64,000 nucleotides of DNA from CAZGCA01 sp964524145 (GTDB taxonomy: Bacteria; Hydrogenedentota; CAZGCA01), in NCBI GenBank assembly GCA_964524145.1, contig CAZGCA010000012.1, positions 1 to 64,000 on the forward strand. Direction: 5' to 3'. This document shows, one piece after another, positions 39,306 to 48,660 of this stretch. How positions within the stretch are numbered: the first letter of the stretch is position 1; every line of letters starts with the position of its first letter. A program made the translations under genes and the position numbers. The notes beneath the pieces were generated by a model. The model searched no databases and had not been told where the DNA came from. It saw nothing but the letters and a program-made list of their open reading frames with translations.

Positions 39306-39794
39306 TCATACTGAATCGTAAAGATCTTCAACTATCGTCTCTCCTTTGACAACGAGCACGGGACACTCCGCCCGTCTCAATATCATCTCAGCTTCGTCAT
39401 AGAACGAATCCTTCCTACTCAACGCCTCTTCTATCTCACCTATGATGATGAGACTCGCATCCATCTGTTTTGCCGTGTCAACAACCTCCCGGTGGACGTT
39501 CCCTTTAAGCAGCTCGGTCGTAATGCTCACATCTTTCTTCGCTGCCAGTCGTTCCACAAACGACAGATACCTTTTGCCGTCCTCTTCCAGGTCGCGCTCG
39601 AGGTCGAGCCCTTCTTCTTCAATGAACACCTTTGCCCGCAACAGTTCGTCGAGCATCTTCTCGTTGACGACGTAGACCGCGTGCAGCTCGGCCCCGTACT
39701 GTTTGGCAAGCGCAACAGCGTAACGGGCTGCAGCAAGCGCCGCTTCAGTCGCATCCACGTATAGAAGAATCTTCCCCAAAGGCGTAACGGCCAT
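39306..39794 (-). CDS. Universal stress protein family protein
   Basis: 162 aa, one UspA domain: an N-terminal strand GKILLYVDATEAALAAARYAVALAKQYGAELHAVYVV, a central DASLIIIGE and a C-terminal CPVLVVKGE strand. The glycine-rich ATP loop (GxxGxG then Ser/Thr) normally found after IIIG is altered (GEIEEALSRKDSF), so nucleotide binding is doubtful. AGGAGG precedes the ATG and only 7 nt separate it from subunit D, so it should be co-transcribed with the ATPase. Confidence 0.85.
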   Translation of the reverse strand: MAVTPLGKILLYVDATEAALAAARYAVALAKQYGAELHAVYVVNEKMLDELLRAKVFIEEEGLDLERDLEEDGKRYLSFVERLAAKKDVSITTELLKGNVHREVVDTAKQMDASLIIIGEIEEALSRKDSFYDEAEMILRRAECPVLVVKGETIVEDLYDSV

Positions 39795-39801
39795 TGCCTC
39801 A

Positions 39802-40431
39802 TCACCTCCTGCGAGCTTCGAGTCTGTCCTTTACGAGCTTCAGGATGAAGAACGCTTCTCTATCGGCTTCCTCAAGTGAATCCTCGACATACTTTATCGT
39901 TTCCTCGTAGTCGGGAATGAATATTTTCTCGAGCGCGTTCACTCGTCGTATGGTTTTCTGAATCTCCCTGGCAAGTCTTATGACTGATATTCTCGATTCC
40001 GCGAGCGCGGCAATCGCCGTGAGCGCGTTCTTGAACCTCACTACGGCCTCATCGGTCCAGACCGAGGTCGATTGGGGACCATAGTGTGGCGTGTTGTCTT
40101 TGAGACTGAGCTTTGCCGCCGGGATCGCCACCCCCATGATTCTTCTTTCTCTCAAGGCGATATCAGACTCGATGTTGACGGCTCGTGCGGCGGAACTGAC
40201 TCCCGCCGTGCCGCTGGCGAGCTCGGCCTCTCTGAACGAAACGAACGCGTGCGCCAATTCCTCATCGACCTTCTTCTGCGCCTCGACGGCACGTGCCGTA
40301 AACCGCTTGAGCTCAACGACGAGAATCTCCCGTTTCTGCTCGAGCATCTCGTATCCCTCTTGCGCAAACGATAGGTCGTTCTTGAGGTTGATAAGGTTCG
40401 TCCTTGTAGGGGCGATTTCGTACCGTGCCAT
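39802..40431 (-). CDS. atpD: A/V-type ATP synthase subunit D (central stalk)
   Basis: 209 aa, the family length. The N-terminal APTRTNLINLK and the long helical composition with C-terminal RRVNALEKIFIPDYEETIKYVEDSLEE are diagnostic. It forms the rotor shaft with F inside the A3B3 ring. It starts one base after the stop of subunit B. Confidence 0.93.
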   Translation of the reverse strand: MARYEIAPTRTNLINLKNDLSFAQEGYEMLEQKREILVVELKRFTARAVEAQKKVDEELAHAFVSFREAELASGTAGVSSAARAVNIESDIALRERRIMGVAIPAAKLSLKDNTPHYGPQSTSVWTDEAVVRFKNALTAIAALAESRISVIRLAREIQKTIRRVNALEKIFIPDYEETIKYVEDSLEEADREAFFILKLVKDRLEARRR

Positions 40432-40432
40432 C

Positions 40433-41848
40433 TCAGCTACCGTAGTACTTTCTGATCTCTTCCTCAGTGATCCTGTGAAGCTCCTCTTTAGGGAGCATCG
40501 AGAGGACTTTCCAGCCGAGGTCGAGCGTCTGTGCTATCGACCTGTCCTCGTCGAAGCTCTGGCTGAGGAACTCACGCTCGAACGCTTCCCCGAATTCGAG
40601 GTAATTGTGGTCAAGGGGCGTGAGTTCTTCTTCGCCGATGACCGAAGCGAGCGCTCTGATATCTTTCACATTAGCATACGCTGCGAACAGCTGGCTTGCA
40701 AGGTGAGCGTGGTCCTCTCTGGTCATCCCTTCCCCTATTCCGTCTTTCATAAGTCGCGAAAGCGACGGAAGACCTGCGATCGGTGGATAGACGCCTCTTT
40801 GATCGAGGTCTCTCTCAAGCACGATCTGACCTTCAGTAATATAGCCTGAGAGGTCCGGGACGGGATGCGATATGTCGTCGTTGGGCATGGTAACAACGGG
40901 CATTTGAGTTATTGAACCCGCTCTGCCTTTCACCATGCCCGCTCTCTCGTAGATGCTTGCCAAGTCGCTGTAAAGATAGCCGGGATAACCTTTCCTGCTC
41001 GGTATCTCTTCTCTTTGCGTTGAAATCTCTCTCAAGGCTTCGCAGTAGTTTGTCATGTCTGTCAGGATTACGAGCACGTGCATCCCAAGATCGAACGCGA
41101 GATAGTCCGCTACCGTGAGCGCCGCTCTCGGCGCGATAAGCCGTTCCACCGACGGTGCATCCGCAAGGCTCAGGAACGCAACCACTCTCTCCATTGCGCC
41201 CGACTCCTCGAAGTTCCTTATGTAGAACATCGCCTCGTCGTGTTTGATGCCCATGCCCGCGAATACGACCGCAAACTCTGCATCTTCGCCGACTATCCTT
41301 GCCTGTTTGGTGATCTGGGACACAATCCGCATGTGAGGAAGACCGCTGCCCGAAAAGACCGGGAGTTTCTGGCCTCTGACAAGGGTGTTCATGCCGTCTA
41401 TCGCCGATATGCCCGTCTGGATGAATTTCCGGGGGTAGTCCCTTGCGGTCGGGTTCACCGGGAGCCCGTTCACATCCCTTGCGTCGCCTACGGGTTCGGG
41501 ACCACCGTCGACGGGCTTGCCCAACCCGTCAAAGATTCGGCCCAGTACCTCCTCCGACACAGGCATGGTGAGCGGTTTGCCTTTGAAGCGGACTTTCGTG
41601 TTCTCGAGCTTCAATCCCGCCGTCCCCTCAAACACCTGGACAATAGCAGCCCCTTCCGATACCTCGAGCGTCATTCCAAGACGAACCACACCCTGCGCGT
41701 CGACAATCTCCACAAGCTCGTTATAACCGACGTTATGGATGCCACGTATTGCCACTATCGGACCGGATATCTCATCCACCCCGACGTATTCTCTCCGGTC
41801 GAGCAGTTCGGGTGCCTGCGGATCAGGCATAGAGTGCTGCGAGTTCAT
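40433..41848 (-). CDS. atpB: A/V-type ATP synthase subunit B
   Basis: 471 aa, non-catalytic nucleotide-binding subunit of the A3B3 head. It shows FDGLGKPVDGGPEP, PVFSGSGLPH (degenerate P-loop position), FAGMGIKHDEAMFY, LTDMTNYCEALREIS and IPSRKGYPGYLYSDLA, all typical. Its start lies inside the 3' end of subunit A (26-nt overlap), with AGAGG upstream, so the two are translationally coupled. Confidence 0.95.
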   Translation of the reverse strand: MNSQHSMPDPQAPELLDRREYVGVDEISGPIVAIRGIHNVGYNELVEIVDAQGVVRLGMTLEVSEGAAIVQVFEGTAGLKLENTKVRFKGKPLTMPVSEEVLGRIFDGLGKPVDGGPEPVGDARDVNGLPVNPTARDYPRKFIQTGISAIDGMNTLVRGQKLPVFSGSGLPHMRIVSQITKQARIVGEDAEFAVVFAGMGIKHDEAMFYIRNFEESGAMERVVAFLSLADAPSVERLIAPRAALTVADYLAFDLGMHVLVILTDMTNYCEALREISTQREEIPSRKGYPGYLYSDLASIYERAGMVKGRAGSITQMPVVTMPNDDISHPVPDLSGYITEGQIVLERDLDQRGVYPPIAGLPSLSRLMKDGIGEGMTREDHAHLASQLFAAYANVKDIRALASVIGEEELTPLDHNYLEFGEAFEREFLSQSFDEDRSIAQTLDLGWKVLSMLPKEELHRITEEEIRKYYGS

Positions 41849-43592
41849 GCATTGACCTCTCGAGTTTCTTCAGAAGATCGTCCAGCGCTTCGGCGTCCTC
41901 GTTCCCGTATTCGTATTTCATCTGCATTATGTTCCTCAGCACCCTGATCTTCCTGAGGCTGGCAAGTGTTGCGCCCTTCTTTATGGCGTCGGACGCGAGG
42001 TTGTAGAAGGTCACTATGATCTTCATCATCCGATACTGTTTATCGGCCACGCAGAACGCATCCACATCGTCGTACGCGTTCTGTTGCAGAAACGCGTTCT
42101 TGAACATAGTGGCTGCTTCGAGAACGAGCCGCTGGCTGTCAGGCAGCACGTCTGCACCTACCAGCTTCACCACCCGCTGCAGCCTTGCCTCTTTTTGCAT
42201 GACCGAGATCATCGTGGACCTGAGATCCTGCCATTCATCGTTCGTTCTCTCGTCCCACCAGCCCGAGACGTCCTCAACGTATTCGCTGTAGCTGTCCAGC
42301 CAGCTGATTGCCGGGTAATGCCGCGCGTTTGCCAACTGCTTGTCAAGCGCCCAGAAGACGCGTATGAACCGTTTGGTGTGCTGGGTGACAGGCTCGGAGA
42401 AATCGCCTCCGGGCGGCGATACGGCGCCTATTGTGGTGATCGAACCCTCTTCGCCCCCGAGAGTCTCAATCATCCCTGCTCGCTCGTAAAACTCGGCGAG
42501 TCTCGTCGGTAGATATGCCGGAAACCCTTCGTCAGCAGGCATTTCTTCCATCCTGCCCGAAAGCTCTCTCAGCGCTTCCGCCCACCTCGACGTTGAATCC
42601 GCCATAACCGCCACATCGTAGCCCATGTCCCGATAGTACTCGGCTACAGTGATCCCCGTATAGATGCTCGCCTCCCTGGCAGCAACGGGCATGTTGGATG
42701 TGTTCGCGATAAGTATGGTCCTCTCCATCAACGACTTGCCGGTTCGCGGGTCGGTGACCTTCGGGAAATCGGTGAGCACTTCGGTCATCTCGTTTCCGCG
42801 TTCACCGCACCCTATGTAGACGACCAGATCCGCGTCGCACCATTTTGCGAGCGCGTGCTGTATCATCGTCTTGCCGGTGCCGAAACCGCCCGGCACAACG
42901 ACCACCCCTCCCCGTGCCACGGGGAAGAGGGTGTCGAGCACCCGCTGGCCGGTTATCAGGGGCATCGAGTGCGGCAGCCTCCTGCCGTAGGGCCGTCCCA
43001 CTCGTACAGGCCATTTCTGGTACAGCTTGACCTCGAACTCATCTTCTTCGTTCTTCAGTCTTGCGACTGTGTCTTCGACGCAATAGTCGCCGGCTGGCGC
43101 GATCTCAATCAGTTCGCCTTCCACGGACGGTGGAACCATTATCCTGTGTTCGAGGAGATCTGTCTCTTGCACCGTCCCGACCAGGGTTCCGCCACGCATA
43201 TCACGCCCTGGTTCGGCGACCGGATTGAATCTCCACTTCTTGTCTCTGTCAAGCGCTTGTATGTGCATCCCCTTCGAAACGAAGTCACCCATCTGGGCTC
43301 GCAGCACATCAAGCGGTCGTTGCACACCATCGTATATGCTTCCAACAAGTCCGGGACCCAGCTCCACTGAAAGGGGCTCGCCCTGACCGCGAACAAGTGC
43401 GCCGGGACGCAATCCCGTCGTGTCTTCATAGACCTGTATCCAGGCCGAATCTTCTCGAATCCTGACTACTTCCCCGACCAGCCGCTCCTCGCCGACAAGC
43501 ACCAGCTCGAGCATCTCGGCGCCGGACACGCTGCCTGCCTCAACAACAGGCCCGACGATCCGTTTGACCTTGCCGATTACCCGTTCACTCAT
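41823..43592 (-). CDS. atpA: A/V-type ATP synthase catalytic subunit A
   Basis: 589 aa, full length. The Walker A GGFGTGKT has Lys241. The non-homologous region unique to A subunits lies at about 110-190, followed by ECGERGNEMTEVL, VMADSTSRWAEALRE and GYPAYL-like FPAYLPTRLAEFYERAG. It hydrolyses or makes ATP. It overlaps subunit E by 8 nt and B by 26 nt. Confidence 0.96.
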   Translation of the reverse strand: MSERVIGKVKRIVGPVVEAGSVSGAEMLELVLVGEERLVGEVVRIREDSAWIQVYEDTTGLRPGALVRGQGEPLSVELGPGLVGSIYDGVQRPLDVLRAQMGDFVSKGMHIQALDRDKKWRFNPVAEPGRDMRGGTLVGTVQETDLLEHRIMVPPSVEGELIEIAPAGDYCVEDTVARLKNEEDEFEVKLYQKWPVRVGRPYGRRLPHSMPLITGQRVLDTLFPVARGGVVVVPGGFGTGKTMIQHALAKWCDADLVVYIGCGERGNEMTEVLTDFPKVTDPRTGKSLMERTILIANTSNMPVAAREASIYTGITVAEYYRDMGYDVAVMADSTSRWAEALRELSGRMEEMPADEGFPAYLPTRLAEFYERAGMIETLGGEEGSITTIGAVSPPGGDFSEPVTQHTKRFIRVFWALDKQLANARHYPAISWLDSYSEYVEDVSGWWDERTNDEWQDLRSTMISVMQKEARLQRVVKLVGADVLPDSQRLVLEAATMFKNAFLQQNAYDDVDAFCVADKQYRMMKIIVTFYNLASDAIKKGATLASLRKIRVLRNIMQMKYEYGNEDAEALDDLLKKLERSMHELAALYA

Positions 43593-44235
43593 CAGATTTC
43601 GCCAGTTCCCTAATGATCAGCGTTCTCAGTTGCGGCTTCATCCGCTCCAACCTTCTCCGGAACGTGTTGTCGAACACTATTCGGCCCTTCGTGGACGCTG
43701 CAACACATCCACCACCCATATCGAGCGATTCGAATTCAAGGTTGACCTTCACATCCTCGCCGGAAAGGTCGCGCACCCTATTTCTGAGATCATCAACAAA
43801 CGCGTTGTTGACGAAGGGCTCATCAAGCTTGTTTACCTTCAACACAACTTCGCGATCGCCGATCGCTACTACAGCCTCTGTCGCCAGATTGCGGAGCGAC
43901 TGTCCGTACCGGTCAGGATCTTCTCTCACCTTATTCAATTCGCTCTCGATCTGCGTGAAAACCTTCGAAACAGCCTCTTCACGGGCTCTCAACAGAATCC
44001 GTTTGGCTTCTATCCTGGCGGTCGAAACCTCCTTTGACTGAAGTTTCTTGACTCTCACCTCGGTATCGGCAAGGATCTGCGCTTGGACTTGCTGCGCCTC
44101 TTTCTCTGTCTTCTTGTTTTCCGAATCCGCTATGCTTCTTGCGTTCTCGATCGTCTTTTGGGCCTGCGCCTCCGCGTCAGCGACGATCTTCTCGATAATC
44201 TCAAGCTCCGGTGCTGAGCCTGCTTCTTCGTTCAT
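43585..44235 (-). CDS. atpE: A/V-type ATP synthase subunit E (peripheral stalk)
   Basis: 216 aa. A long charged coiled coil (about 10-110, rich in Ala, Glu, Lys) is followed by the globular C-terminal domain with GGCVAASTKGRIVFDNTFRRRLER, the E-subunit signature. It pairs with the H/G subunit to make the stator. Overlaps F (ATGA) upstream and A downstream. Confidence 0.9.
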   Translation of the reverse strand: MNEEAGSAPELEIIEKIVADAEAQAQKTIENARSIADSENKKTEKEAQQVQAQILADTEVRVKKLQSKEVSTARIEAKRILLRAREEAVSKVFTQIESELNKVREDPDRYGQSLRNLATEAVVAIGDREVVLKVNKLDEPFVNNAFVDDLRNRVRDLSGEDVKVNLEFESLDMGGGCVAASTKGRIVFDNTFRRRLERMKPQLRTLIIRELAKSDE

Positions 44236-44537
44236 ATGCTTATTCCTACTGCCTTGCGCACCACTTCTTCGATCTTCGGCCTATCGGGAGCCGGTCCCGA
44301 TGAATCGGGGATCTCGAGCACCAGCGGAAAGCCGAATCCGAACAACCTTGCATCCACCTCGTCCCTGATCTCAGCCGCAACGTTCTCCGTCACAAGCACA
44401 ACGCCGACATCTTTTCTCTCGACAGCTTGTTCGAGCGCGGCCAGGGCATCGACTCTCAACGTTGCAATAGTGCCTTCAACGCCAACAAAGCGAAACCCGA
44501 GGACAGTTTCTCTGTCGCCAATGACGAAGAACTTCAC
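44232..44537 (-). CDS. atpF: A/V-type ATP synthase subunit F
   Basis: 101 aa, with the F-subunit start KFFVIGDRETVLGFRFVGVEG and the central VGVVLVTENVA. It binds D in the central stalk. It starts 3 nt after the subunit K stop. Confidence 0.92.
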   Translation of the reverse strand: MKFFVIGDRETVLGFRFVGVEGTIATLRVDALAALEQAVERKDVGVVLVTENVAAEIRDEVDARLFGFGFPLVLEIPDSSGPAPDRPKIEEVVRKAVGISI

Positions 44538-44540
44538 AAC

Positions 44541-44885
44541 CTACACCTTGGCAAGTATCATTATCGCGATGATGAGCCCGTAGATGGCAATCCCTTCTGC
44601 GAGACCGACAAAGATGAGCGTCCTGCCCGCTACTTCAGGCTTTTCGCCTACCGCTCCCACGGCGGCCGCGCCAACGTATGCCACTGCGATACCTGCTCCG
44701 ACGCATCCGAACGCCGTGCTTATGGCAGCGGCAAGAACCGCCCATTTCAGGTTTCCGGACTCATTGCTCTCAGGCCCGCCCGGTTCACCGACCTGAGCTC
44801 TCGCAGCGGAAGTGAACATCACCGAGAGAACCAGGACAATGACGAGCGCGAACGAAACGGCTATCAACCTTTTCATGTTTGACAT
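44541..44885 (-). CDS. atpK: A/V-type ATP synthase subunit K (proteolipid / c ring)
   Basis: 114 aa with an N-terminal hydrophobic leader, then one helical hairpin: GAGIAVAYVGAAAVGAVGEKPEVAGRTLIFVGLAEGIAIYGLIIAIMI. The ion-binding Glu is the one in LAEG. It has a single hairpin, unlike the double hairpin of some V-type K subunits. The start could be ATG 44885 (just after the subunit I stop) or ATG 44876, which has AGGA eight bases ahead; I list the longer form. Whether protons or sodium are carried is not certain from sequence by eye. Confidence 0.88.
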   Translation of the reverse strand: MSNMKRLIAVSFALVIVLVLSVMFTSAARAQVGEPGGPESNESGNLKWAVLAAAISTAFGCVGAGIAVAYVGAAAVGAVGEKPEVAGRTLIFVGLAEGIAIYGLIIAIMILAKV

Positions 44886-44886
44886 C

Positions 44887-46896
44887 CTATCCAACGCCTC
44901 CACCACCTTTCACGTTTCCTGAACCAACCACACTGCCGACAAGGCTGACGGGTTCGTATTTCGACCCGACATCCTCGAAAAACTTGCCGAAAAACTCGTA
45001 GTACTGGAGCCTGATCGCCTGTATGGTCACCACCAATCCCTCCAGCAAAATGACAAGGATGTTGCCCAGCACGAGTACAACCCACGAGAGCAACGCCCCG
45101 CCAGGCGCGCTCGAAACGACTTCTGCAAGACTGAATACCGCCACAAAGAGCCCCGCATGGGCCAAGCCGAACGCAGCAACTCGAATGAACGAAACGGTAT
45201 TGGCCAGATAGCCCATAAGGATCTCGAGAATCTCGACGAGCCCTTCCATCACGTAGGTGGCAATGCCTTCAGGGAAAGCTCTCTCCCTTTTGCCGATAAC
45301 CCGCAGGATGGGTCCTTTCAGAAAGAAAACCACCAGCGGCGCGATGAACAGCCCGAAGAATATCGCCGGGTTCGGAAGCCGTCCGGACGACATCATGAAC
45401 TTGACGGCAATACCCACACCGGCCCAGTAGATGACCCCCACAAGCGGGCCCGATTTGTCAAAGAAGTTCTCAAGAAACGAATGCGTTCTGAGCGAATTGA
45501 CCACGTTGAGCAGTATGCCAAGGCTCACCACGACCACGCCCAAACCTATCGCGACCTTGAACAGGTCCGATATGCCCTCGAGCGGCTTAACCCACACCGT
45601 TGGCAAGACCGTTTCGAGCCCAAAGAGGCTGCCGTAAAGGATCCCGAATATCACTGATGAGACGCCGCAATATGCGACAAGCTTCCCTACGTCCGCGAAC
45701 TTCTTGTACCTGGCGGCAAGGACGATTCCCGCAGCGAGAAGAACAAGGCCATGGCCAACATCGCCGAACATCATGCCGAACATGATCAGGAAAGTGACCG
45801 CAACGAATATCGTGGGGTCGATCATCCTGTAGGATGGAATTCCGTATCCGCTGATAAGCATCTGAAACGGTCTCAAGAACGGTGGGTGCTTGAACTTCAC
45901 GGGAACCTCGACAATACCCGATTTCACTTCCTCTATGTCTTCCGCTTCAACGACGTCCACTATTGACCTGCCGCCCGTCTGCTGTTTGGTGGCGACCACA
46001 AGTTCAGCGCTCTTCTCTCTCGGCACCCATCCGCAGAAGAGGCATGTCCTATCGGTAACCTTGCAGTAGTCCCTGATGCGAAGCAGGAGCATTGCGGCCT
46101 CGACTTGCCGCAAAACGGCCACCAACTCCGGGACGACAGCTTCTCGTGCGGCCTCGATATCTCGGGTTACCTGAGCCAGCTCTTCTTCGTGTGCCCCGAC
46201 CTCGCCAGTGACTTTCGACTCGATGTCGGCTGAAACCTTCCTCAGATCCTCCGGCAAATCCGTTTCCCGGAATGACACCCCTCTCAACGAGCGATCTAAT
46301 GCCGCTTTGTCCTTTCTGAGAACAACGCACACCACATGGAGTTCCCCTCCCTCCTTGTGGTACGGGAAAACCATCGATGGCACGGATTCAAGGAGGGTTT
46401 GGAGCCTTGTCAGTTGTCCTTCATCGATGAGGCCGATCGCAGAGCAAAGGAATGTCGATCTCATCAAACTCCGAACCGGCAAACCAGATGGAATGAGAGC
46501 TTCGAGCTGCGTGAGGATACTCCTCAGCTCGCTCAGCCTCTCGGTAAGCCGTCTCCGCGCGGAAAGCAGCGGTTCGAGGTTTCCCTCTATCTTGTCTACC
46601 GCGTCGTCGATTTCGCTCAGCTCGATGAGGCTGACTTCCTCCTGGCGACCATAGCTCTTTCTCAGCGCGTCGGGCGCGATCTCCTCAATCAAGCTCTGGA
46701 GTTTCCGCTGCCTCTTGAGATACTCATTGGACAACTTCTCTACGCCGAGGGACTCGAGTTCTTTCGCCCACTCATCGATCTCGTCTACTCTACTAAGATG
46801 GAGCACCCCCGCCTTTGCGATCTCCTCGAGAACAGCTTCCATGTCCTCCTTCATGATGACTATGCTTACCCTGTTCATCTTTTCAGCGACTAGCAT
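44887..46896 (-). CDS. atpI: A/V-type ATP synthase subunit I (stator membrane subunit a)
   Basis: 669 aa. The N-terminal half is cytoplasmic and coiled-coil rich; the C-terminal half (about 370-655) has about seven to eight hydrophobic helices including FGMMFGDVGHGLVLL and the conserved Arg-containing SFIRVAAFGLAHAGLF. It provides the ion half-channels and links to the peripheral stalk. GAGGTG precedes the ATG. The stop is followed almost at once by subunit K. Confidence 0.92.
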   Translation of the reverse strand: MLVAEKMNRVSIVIMKEDMEAVLEEIAKAGVLHLSRVDEIDEWAKELESLGVEKLSNEYLKRQRKLQSLIEEIAPDALRKSYGRQEEVSLIELSEIDDAVDKIEGNLEPLLSARRRLTERLSELRSILTQLEALIPSGLPVRSLMRSTFLCSAIGLIDEGQLTRLQTLLESVPSMVFPYHKEGGELHVVCVVLRKDKAALDRSLRGVSFRETDLPEDLRKVSADIESKVTGEVGAHEEELAQVTRDIEAAREAVVPELVAVLRQVEAAMLLLRIRDYCKVTDRTCLFCGWVPREKSAELVVATKQQTGGRSIVDVVEAEDIEEVKSGIVEVPVKFKHPPFLRPFQMLISGYGIPSYRMIDPTIFVAVTFLIMFGMMFGDVGHGLVLLAAGIVLAARYKKFADVGKLVAYCGVSSVIFGILYGSLFGLETVLPTVWVKPLEGISDLFKVAIGLGVVVVSLGILLNVVNSLRTHSFLENFFDKSGPLVGVIYWAGVGIAVKFMMSSGRLPNPAIFFGLFIAPLVVFFLKGPILRVIGKRERAFPEGIATYVMEGLVEILEILMGYLANTVSFIRVAAFGLAHAGLFVAVFSLAEVVSSAPGGALLSWVVLVLGNILVILLEGLVVTIQAIRLQYYEFFGKFFEDVGSKYEPVSLVGSVVGSGNVKGGGGVG

Positions 46897-46902
46897 CTGT
46901 CA

Positions 46903-47943
46903 TCACCTCAAGCCGTAAAGCCTTCCCGAGAGTTCGTTTGCACCGAGACCGCTCGCCTTTCCCACAAAGACAGTGGAGAGGTTTCTCAGCTCGATGCGCT
47001 TCAAGAGATAGAACGAAAGCGTGCCGGTTATTCTGAATGGATATCCCGCGAGCAAACGTCTTGAAACGTCGACCGCCATCTCGTTCACCATATGCTCGAG
47101 CAGAGATACTCTTTCGATGCTTGACACCCCCTTGTCTTCCTCGCCCAACCCTCCGGGCATAACTCTCGAGCTTATGTCGTCGAGCAGATCGGCAGTGAGG
47201 TCAGCACTCGCAAGCCGTGCCGATACAGGAGACGGCCCGGGAATCATATACTCACGAAACTCCTGCGACCGGACATCATAGTACCGGAAAAGCCGTGCGA
47301 ACCACGTGAGGTTGAACTTGTCAATCTCCGCGGCGATTATCTTTTCTCCCTCGAGAGCGTCGCGTCCTCCCAACGCTCTGATCGCGTCAAGCACTCTTCG
47401 ATAGTAATCCTTTTCGAGCGCGACCTCGACGTAGAATATCGAGCGCTTCTGCTTGTACGTCTTCGCACTTGCCGTAATCGGTTCGAAATACGGCGTGTCT
47501 TTCAGGGCGACGGCTATCTCGTCTATCGTCTCGGCTCCGACAATCTCGAAGACTGGCATCGGATGAACGAAGGAGGGATACGATAGAATCTCTCCCAGAC
47601 TCTCGTCCTGCCCATGCCACAGTCTGAGCGCGAATTCAAGATTGTCAAGTTCCCATCTGGACAGAAGGAGCGTGCCTACCTGCTTCGGCTTGCCCTTGAG
47701 TGTGCGGGTCGACCTCTTGAAACGCAACGCGGTGGCTTCCCGGACAAGTTTCTCCATTGTCAGCGGGTTGACTCCGGGGTCTTCCGGAACCCACTCTCCA
47801 TAGGCAGTCTTCCTCAGTGCGATCCAGGTCTCTTCGAGCGACGGGGGGCGGACTAGTGCATCGAAATCCTCCTTCGTCAGGAGTTCCGTGAGCATCGTCC
47901 TCGTTACTGCATTTGTCACTCCATACCTGGCCAGCGATCTCAT
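46903..47943 (-). CDS. atpC: A/V-type ATP synthase subunit C
   Basis: 346 aa, the usual length of the funnel-shaped subunit that joins the central stalk to the K ring. Features include VTRTMLTELLTKEDFDALV and the duplicated helical repeats with YYDVRSQEFREYMIPG. It overlaps the H/G gene by 4 nt. Confidence 0.88.
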   Translation of the reverse strand: MRSLARYGVTNAVTRTMLTELLTKEDFDALVRPPSLEETWIALRKTAYGEWVPEDPGVNPLTMEKLVREATALRFKRSTRTLKGKPKQVGTLLLSRWELDNLEFALRLWHGQDESLGEILSYPSFVHPMPVFEIVGAETIDEIAVALKDTPYFEPITASAKTYKQKRSIFYVEVALEKDYYRRVLDAIRALGGRDALEGEKIIAAEIDKFNLTWFARLFRYYDVRSQEFREYMIPGPSPVSARLASADLTADLLDDISSRVMPGGLGEEDKGVSSIERVSLLEHMVNEMAVDVSRRLLAGYPFRITGTLSFYLLKRIELRNLSTVFVGKASGLGANELSGRLYGLR

Positions 47944-48257
47944 CGTTCCAAACCGGCAACCTTCCTGATACCCGGCTCGATAAAGGAGTGATCGTCGAGT
48001 CGTGCGCCCTCGACTATGAATTGGGCTCTTTGCCTGGCATCTTCGATGACACGCTTCTTCTCGTTTTCGGCTTGCTTCTTCGCGGTTTCAATGAGCTCGC
48101 GTGCCTGTTTGCGGGCTTGTTCCCTTTTCTCTTCTATCAGTCTGGCCCGTTGCATTCGGGCTTCCTGCACAAGTTGTTGCGCCTGGTCTCGCGCTTCAGC
48201 GATTCTCTGCTTGGCGCCGCTTTCTGCTTTCAGGATTCTCTCGATTACCTGTCTCAA
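47940..48257 (-). CDS. A/V-type ATP synthase subunit H/G-like coiled coil
   Basis: 105 aa, nearly all one heptad-type helix (RILKAESGAKQRIAEARDQ through KKQAENEKKRVIEDAR), as in the H/G peripheral-stalk subunits that pair with E. The frame has a stop just upstream and no ATG, so TTG 48257 is the probable start, with GGAG 11 nt ahead. It is the first gene of the ATPase unit, consistent with H/G preceding other stator genes in related operons. Confidence 0.8.
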   Translation of the reverse strand: MRQVIERILKAESGAKQRIAEARDQAQQLVQEARMQRARLIEEKREQARKQARELIETAKKQAENEKKRVIEDARQRAQFIVEGARLDDHSFIEPGIRKVAGLER

Positions 48258-48559
48258 GACTCGTCATGCTCCGCGTTTGGCTATCGTCCAAAGGTTAAAC
48301 AATCCGCATCTGTGATGGTTCTTGAGAAACGTGGGATCAACCGCAATGCCCGTCCCCAAAGAGTCCGAGCGAGTAAATCCACCATGCTTTGGCGCCCGGC
48401 TTCGCAGGACATAGTTGCTCCTCTTGTTGGCGCCTTGCCCTCACCATGGGAAGACCTCGGCTCATACCATATATGCATACGCGACTCAGAGCATGATACT
48501 CGACGTGCGCAGAGAAAATCAACAAGGATCCGGACAGGCTCCTGCTCCTGAGTCGATGT
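48258..48559. other. Gene-less divergent regulatory region
   Basis: About 300 nt separating the ATPase operon from the threonine synthase gene. No convincing protein is visible. A promoter for the ATPase unit must lie here, but I could not identify one with a good -35 and -10. Confidence 0.45.
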
Positions 48560-48589
48560 TGCGTTTCCGGGTCGCGACGTAGTATGCTA
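48560..48589 (+). promoter_or_regulatory. Candidate thrC promoter
   Basis: TTGCGT (48560-48565), an 18-nt spacer and TATGCT (48584-48589), about 70 nt before the threonine synthase ATG. Confidence 0.35.
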
Positions 48590-48660
48590 TCGTCGAGATG
48601 CGGAGGAGTATCAGGCTGGCTTGTTATCCCTGATCTGAACGGAAAGGGAGCGAAAGGAAG

